Shown piece after piece: positions 58,363 through 64,000 of a stretch of DNA of 64,000 nucleotides. The first letter of the stretch is position 1. Each line of letters begins with the position of its first letter. Source of the DNA: Tethya wilhelma. Its lineage: Eukaryota > Porifera > Demospongiae > Tethyida > Tethyidae. The stretch covers positions 10,266,444-10,330,443 of the forward strand of contig CAXIPT010000001.1 in NCBI GenBank assembly GCA_964030475.1, given 5' to 3'. Made by a program: the position numbers and the translations under genes. The notes under the pieces were generated by a model. The model worked only from the letters and a program-made list of their open reading frames with translations. It made no database searches and had not been told where the DNA came from.

Positions 58363-60430
58363 TATGAAAAACCTGTATGTGTACAGAGAACAGTTTCCAC
58401 TCATTCTTGCCTATGCAGTCACCATTCACAAGTGCCAGGGGCTATCTCTGGACAGTGCCATTTTTGACATTTCAGACAGAGTGTTTAGTACAGGCATGGC
58501 CTGTCCAGGGTTCGTTTGCTATCCGGCTTGCACTTGATAGCTTTCAACCTAAGTTCAATAATGGTATCTAACCAATGTTTGAAAGAGGTGAACAGACTGA
58601 GAGCTACATTTAGAAAAGATCTCCCACTGTGCACTATTCCTCATACAAGTGAGAGTTCTAAATGTAAGCTCACAGGTACTTGTGAACAATGTAACGCCGC
58701 ACTAATAGGAAAAAGACAAGTTTAAACAAGCCCCAGCCAAGAGGGTGCCCAGCAAAAGAAAAGATGGAAATGTGTGTGAGGGTGAGAAGCCTGCGAAGAA
58801 GCCTGCTGATAGTACAAAGGTGTCTGACCCGATTTCTATAAAAGTGACTAAAAGACCACTCCCCTCTAATGAAGAAGAGAGTCCTTCAAAGAAGCCTGCA
58901 TTGAGTAGTGACCAGGTAGCCACAGTAGCACTCAATCTCAAACACAGTGTAAACTGTTTGTGTTCACATGTGGTCATGTTCACGTGGTTGTGTGGTATGT
59001 ATCTATGTACAACATTAGCAATGTTACACAACAGTGTCCATAGATGTTGGTAGCCAAATTTTTAGTGTTTAACACTAAAAATTTGGAGGGCCTGGTACAT
59101 GTAATCACGTGAGGTCGAACAGTAATTAGTGAGCGTGGGCAAAGCCATTACATCACCTGTATTGCCTAAGAATATTGATTTTGTGCCCACGCAGTTGTAC
59201 AATAGTAGATCATGGATATTATCCATGAGTGGATTGAGCTTTATACTGTACTAGGCACTAGCCTACAGTCTACTGAGTCAGGCTACGCCTCACTAGCACT
59301 TACAAGCATGCCTAGTGCTTCACTATAGCAAGCTAAATCTGTTCTTTAGGCTTATTTTACTCTGTTTCTACAGGTAGCAAACGGTCCGAGCTTTTGGCAT
59401 GTCCAAGACGGCTACAACGAAATTCAGTTTTATTTTTGCTTCTTTCTTGAGTTACACAAATTCTTTCGTTGTTTTTACGAAAAAAAAAGCGAATTTTTGA
59501 GTCTTGTCACAAATTTTCTTACCTGATACTGGAAAAGCAGCCATTTTGTGGCAAGCTTGCCAGCAAAACTAAAATTATTTGCGTAAGCACAACATAGAAC
59601 TCATGCCTACATGCCCACGCGTAATTAAAAATGACGCGGATCTGACATACTTCACGTGAGGAAAGCCTCCCGATTTTTAGTGTGCTGTCTCGTTGTTGGA
59701 CTAAAACTGTATCAATCATTATTATGTGCTCAAATGCCAAAGATATACATGTCCAAGAACATCAAAAAAAGGAACCCAAACACTACTATACATACACTAT
59801 ATGCATACGTTGGTACAAAACTCAGTATGTGACCTGTTGTGTTAAGAGAACTGCTAACAAAAATTTTTGGGATGCGATATCACTCTGGGGTCCTTGTCCC
59901 GCATCCTGGGATCAACAGTTCAACATACATAGTGTGAATTTTTAAAATAATGGTTGAACTGTTGATGCAGATAGGAGTGATCACACACACACACACACTA
60001 ATACACCTACAGAAATTGAATCAAGGCAGAGAGTTGACTTTTATACAATGGGAAAGTCCCTACTGCACTGGTAAGTGAAGCATGCATGAATAACTTTCCA
60101 TTGTATGTGGTACACTCACACACTAAAGCAATTAAACAACACAAACAGAAAATGCTAATGGACAGTGTAGAAGTACTGCTGCTGATGCTAAAATAGTATA
60201 TACACAAAGAATTATATCATCATATACTTTTCTGTACTTTACAAAACAGCTCTGTATTCAACTCAAGATGTATGCTGAGTGTGTTAAAAAAAAAAATTCT
60301 ATCCATGATTGCACAATATTGGGAGGGGCAAATTAATTTTTCAGATAACTAACTTCATGCTCAATAGACCTTATGCAATTACGTCACAATTTTCATAGCA
60401 ACTTAGATGCGTTACTAACGACGCCATTTT
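58363..60430 (+). repeat. Tandem 2068-bp unit, copy 2
   Basis: Second copy, offset 2069 bp, starting directly after the N at 58362 within the Helitron frame. Unlike copy 1 it runs on without a break into the THAP transposon. It includes the second copy of the Helitron fragment, here 58363-58724. Confidence 0.9.
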
Positions 60431-60549
60431 GAAGGGCAAATTACCGCACGCGTAGTATGGATAATTAATGTAACAGCTGTACTCACTTGAGTAAAGTTAG
60501 TATTGCAACAAATATTGAAAGTGTGGTTAGTGTAACTGTGAATAACATT

Positions 60550-61933
60550 ATGGTGAGGTCCTGCTGTGTACAATACTGCAAAAGCAGAACTGTAGCAGGG
60601 TCTTCTTTGAGCTTTTATAAGTTCCCAACAGATCCTGACCGCCGAGCAAAGTGGATTGCTGCTGTTGGTCGTGAGAGTTGGATCCCCAGCAAATACTCAT
60701 ATCTGTGCAGCTGCCACTTTTTAGGAGGAGAGAAGAGCTTTATCACCCGACTATATACCATCAATATTTAGCTACACCAAGAGTCCTACTGTAAGAATTG
60801 GCTTGAAGAGACTTGGATGTTACAAAAGGTCAAAGAAAAGAAACTCCACTAAAGTCTCAACTCAGCCCAAGGTTCTTGTTACAGAGTACATGTTGGCATT
60901 ACAAGATAGTACTTCGTCCGTAGCTCTACCCAGTGACAATGAGTCAAATCTACCAATAGATGATGGTATAGATATAGATTAGGAAACAGACAACCATAAC
61001 AATTTGTTGGTGGAATTCGAAGATTGTGACAGTCTTCAACAGGAGTGTCAGGAGTGTCAAGATGATGGTACAGACCAGGAGACAGACAACAATTCATTAG
61101 CGGAAAAGTGTGAGAGTCCTCGACAGGAGTGTAACAGTCTTCAAGAGGAATGTAAGAGTCTCAGAGAGGAATGTGGCTGATTGAGAGATAGAATAAGACA
61201 GCTCCAGATGTGTGAAGAATCATTGAAAGATAATGATACAAAAGTAAAATTTTACACAGGCTTGCCATCTTTTGCCATACTCATGATACTCTTCAACTTC
61301 ATTAGCCCATACATTTCCCATTCCAGCCGAAGTGTTCTCTCCAAGTTTCAAGAGTTTTTGCTAGTACTCATGAAACTGAGGCTTAACCTCTCAGACCAAG
61401 ATTTGGCCTACAGATTTGGTGTTCACCAATCAACCATCTCTCGGATATTCCAAAAATGGTTAGATGTTATGTACAGAAGGCTAATAAGTGGCCAGGAAGA
61501 GAGGAACTGCTGAAGACGATGCCAAATATCTTTAGAAAACATGTTAAGTCCTGTGTAGTAATAATTGACTGCTTCGAAGTATTTTGCGAGAGACCTTCCG
61601 ACTTGACTGCTCGTAGTGTCAGACATGGTTACAGTACAAACATCACAATTCAAGACTGTTGGTCTTTATTGTGCCAAAGTAGTACTGCCACCATTTACTA
61701 AAGGGAAGAACCAGCTTAGCCAGTTTGAAGTTGACAAAGCTAGGCAGATTTCCAGGGTGAGGATACACGTAGAGAGAGTGATTGGATTACTTAGACAGAA
61801 ATATACTATCTTACAGTCAACCATACCTATTACTAGAATTAAAATGACAAGAGCGAAGTTAGTCCGGTAGATAAACTAGTAGCTGTATGTTGTGCTCTCT
61901 GTAATGGCTGTGAATCTGTAATCCCATTTGACT
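60550..61933 (+). pseudogene. THAP-domain transposase with HTH and DDE (IS4/Harbinger-like), decayed
   Basis: Starts with a THAP zinc finger (about residues 1-75: MVRSCCVQYC, FYKFPTDPDRRAKWIAAVGR, LCSCHF, a complete C2CH). A charged repeated segment follows, partly out of frame, with repeats of the form ECKSL/ECNSL. Then comes a helix-turn-helix ([28 protein letters not shown]) and the start of the nuclease ([33 protein letters not shown]). The middle of the nuclease with the remaining acidic residues is missing: sequence jumps to [38 protein letters not shown] and, after a stop, [13 protein letters not shown]. Stops and frameshifts also occur, so it cannot be active. Confidence 0.75.
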
Positions 61934-61962
61934 GATGACTCAGCTCAGTTTAATTTTGTCTG

Positions 61963-61973
61963 GGGGGGGGGGG
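61963..61973. repeat. Poly-G run
   Basis: A run of about ten G between the two decayed genes of the THAP transposon. No further role evident. Confidence 0.8.
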
Positions 61974-62189
61974 CACATGTGTAAGTCACATGATGTAGTA
62001 GTAGACACACCCACAATCTTAAAGGAATGGAGAATCTCTAGCTGTGTCAGCTGTGTATTCTTGCATTTAGGTGCCTCTGGTCAAGCTGTTGGTTGTCAAA
62101 TTGATATAGTGTGGACATTTGTTGTGGAATAGTACCTACTTGTGATTTTGGTATGAAACTATTGCAAAATCCTGGAGTGAATTGATGTT

Positions 62190-62860
62190 TTTTTGCCACT
62201 AGCTTCAAAATCACGAAATAGGCTCTCTAGTGAGGGCTCAATGCTGATCTTTTCTGTTGATGGAGATGGAGATGGTGTAGATTGTGATCTACTGTGTTGG
62301 CCACTACTTTCGTGCATCATCTTTCGACGTTTGCTTGGAGAGCAAAAGTTACTGCTAAGTATTCGAGTGTTCTCCGGGCTGGTGGTAGCCATGAGCATGT
62401 ACACGATGTGTCTTTCTTCCTTCGTATTCGTGCTTCAACAGCAAACAAAAGAGCAGCAATATGTGAACAAGCTTCAACCAAACCTGCCATACATGTGCAG
62501 TGAGCATAAAGGACTGTTCCACCCATCCACCCAGGGTTTGGTTGGAGAGGCAGAAACCTTTTGAGAATGCTTTACTCTTGCCATTAATAAGCATTTGTTG
62601 TTTGGGAGACTGTGTGCTAAGATATTGTATACCATTCCATCAATAAAATATTTATATGCTTCTAGGCTTTCTTTTGTATATGCACTAGGTATGTAAATGT
62701 CTGGATATTCTACATCAGGCCACAAACTCATGTTGTTGGTCCACTGGTTGCGTTCTATTGCATAGGGGTTAGTTGTCTTCATGTAGACCAGTTTTTCATT
62801 GTAGCGTTTCTTGGCTTCACCTGGCAGACTCTCAGGTAGTACTTGGGCTGGGCTCTGGAT
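62190..62860 (-). pseudogene. SWIM-type zinc finger gene of the THAP transposon (decayed)
   Basis: On the minus strand, [52 protein letters not shown] and, after a frameshift, [20 protein letters not shown]. The C-x-C..C-x-H pattern is the SWIM zinc finger. After a second frameshift a Ser-rich tail runs to about 62190. Proteins of this kind, often with a YqaJ nuclease domain, are common in invertebrate transposons and may act as accessory DNA-binding factors. No YqaJ part is seen here. Confidence 0.6.
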
Positions 62861-63015
62861 GACTGATGAGTGTTGATATTCATCGTTTACTCAATGAACC
62901 TCAGTACATACCACACATACCACAACAGCATCGCAGGTATTTGCCCTTCAAAATGGCGCCGCTAGCAACGCATGCACGGTTTCTAACGTTGTGACGTCAA
63001 TTGCATAAGGTCTAT

Positions 63016-63360
63016 ACATGATGCATACGCAGATAAATGGCGAGCATGTGAATGAATATTAATACATAATAAACACATGATCATCTCTTAGATTTCAGAT
63101 TGGCAGAAACAAACTGCAGCTGTGTACTTGGCAACAGCATAAAAGGGGGGAAATGTTACTATGCGATTATTTTTGGCCAAACAAAAAAAGGAGAAATGGC
63201 TGAAGAGTTATGGAGTATGACAAGTATGTCTAATCCATAATATAGACTTCATATTCTCATTTTTAAAGCTAATATAATATATATAAGTTAATAAAAATTT
63301 TCAAATACGAAATGAGATGGAAAATCTTACGCAAAGAGAGGGGAATAAGAAGAAAATTCA
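63016..63360. other. Non-coding flank right of the THAP transposon
   Basis: AT-rich, no gene seen; adjoins the possible decayed exons that follow. Confidence 0.4.
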
Positions 63361-63768
63361 GAGAGACAGAGACGAGAGGAGGACGAAATAAATGAATTGT
63401 TAGACATGGAAGTGGATGGTGGCCATATGCACGGTAGGTTAGCAAATAGAAATTTAATGTATTGCACAGGTTTACTACACTTATTATTTTATAGCAGTTG
63501 AAGGTGTAAGAGAAGATGATGGAGGTGATGGGGATACTGGAGGTGATGGGGATGCTGGGGATGGTGTAGATGCTGGTGATATTGATGGTGGAGGTGGAAG
63601 AGGAAGAGAGCGTGGTGGAGGACATGGACGAGGATGAGGTGGAGGACATGGAAGATGAGGACGAGGTGGAGGAAGAATGGGGCATGAACCTAGTCTTCCT
63701 CGTCTTCGTGGTTGTGCTAGTGGCAGCGGACCTGACCGGCCACAGCCACATACAGTAATTATAAATGT
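63361..63768 (+). pseudogene. Possible decayed two-exon fragment encoding Asp/Gly and Arg/Gly-rich protein
   Basis: A frame opened at about 63343 encodes ERQRREEDEINELLDMEVDG up to CACG|GTAGGT at 63431. After an intron ending TTTTATAGCAG (63497) the phase-matched continuation encodes VEGVREDDGGDGDTGG and then an RG-rich stretch. Two in-frame TGA codons interrupt the RG tract exactly where CGA (Arg) would fit the repeat. A good donor (AAT|GTAAGT) follows at 63768. It is either a pseudogene or a chance Gly-rich repeat. No family recognised. Confidence 0.3.
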
Positions 63769-64000
63769 AAGTTTTAGAACATTGTATACAAAGTGGAAAT
63801 CACTATTGTCATCTCTGGTTTGTTCATTAGATCGAGAAGTCAAAAGTTAACATTATTAGCAAAGACTAAACAGTTATATATATATCACCAAGTATAATAA
63901 TATTATGTTATTATTGTTATAGTCATAATATCTAATCTCATATCATGTTATAACTTTTAACATTAGATGTCAAGCAAAAAAATTGTCAACCTTTATACTG

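Larger units (their letters stand above)
60364..63015. mobile_element. THAP-type DNA transposon, about 2.65 kb, with 75-bp inverted ends
   Basis: The ends are 60364-60440 and 62940-63015. Both begin ATAGACCTTATGCAATT from outside and converge on GCGCCATTTTGAAGGGCAAA (left: GACGCCATTTTGAAGGGCAA), with moderate divergence in the middle. Between them lie a decayed THAP plus DDE transposase (plus strand) and a decayed SWIM-zinc-finger gene (minus strand). The target duplication is not clear. A further truncated copy of the left end at 58295-58361 belongs to the tandem duplication. Confidence 0.75.

Noticed and set aside
56294..60430. A genuine segmental tandem duplication carrying duplicated genes
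   Set aside because: The near-complete identity, the single N at the join and the mid-element truncation point to an assembly artefact, and the content is transposon remnants rather than host genes.
63269..63843. Minus-strand frames rich in Ser/Pro (160 and 119 codons)
   Set aside because: They are the complement of a GGT/GGA repeat and look like composition effects.

Overview
The window reads as nuclear DNA of an early-branching animal, most likely a demosponge such as Amphimedon (inference). The evidence is compact, AT-rich genes with many short GT-AG introns, clustered GABA-B-like class C receptors, animal-type survivin and WIPI genes, and abundant short foldback repeats. Gene models were built by hand: exon ends were read at GT/AG sites and the reading phase was checked to close across each whole model.

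Layout. From 1 to 36.5 kb the window is gene-dense. Three class C GPCR genes lie in the first 14 kb: a divergent pair sharing a 200-bp interval (one runs off the left edge, the other has 17 exons and 890 residues) and an intronless 817-residue receptor. Next come a four-exon survivin (BIRC5) homologue, a convergent three-exon CENPV/GFA-type zinc protein, and a divergent ten-exon WDR45B/WIPI3 autophagy protein only 108 bp away. After about 3.9 kb of non-coding DNA with degenerate MITEs comes the largest gene (24907-36471, 22 proposed exons, 2669 residues). It encodes an unrecognised nuclear-looking protein with a 4.8-kb low-complexity first exon, two cysteine-rich zinc clusters, and two (perhaps three) modules that look like the Ski/Sno/Dachshund fold. 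This is the best candidate here for an undescribed gene.

From 36.5 to 64 kb I see no clearly functional host gene. This part is a transposon graveyard: a tRNA-derived repeat in inverted copies, several foldback MITE families, a Mutator-like transposase split by nested insertions (LINE fragment, Crypton tyrosine recombinase, MITE), a PIF/Harbinger fragment, a Helitron helicase tail, and a 2.65-kb THAP-type DNA transposon with about 75-bp terminal repeats carrying two decayed genes. A 2068-bp block around 56.3-60.4 kb is present twice in tandem, joined at a single N, and is probably an assembly duplication.

The functional genes do not form one pathway. The receptors act at the cell surface, survivin (and perhaps the CENPV-like protein) in chromosome segregation, WDR45B in autophagosome formation, and the large protein is probably nuclear. 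The links between them are positional: divergent and convergent pairs with very short shared intervals.
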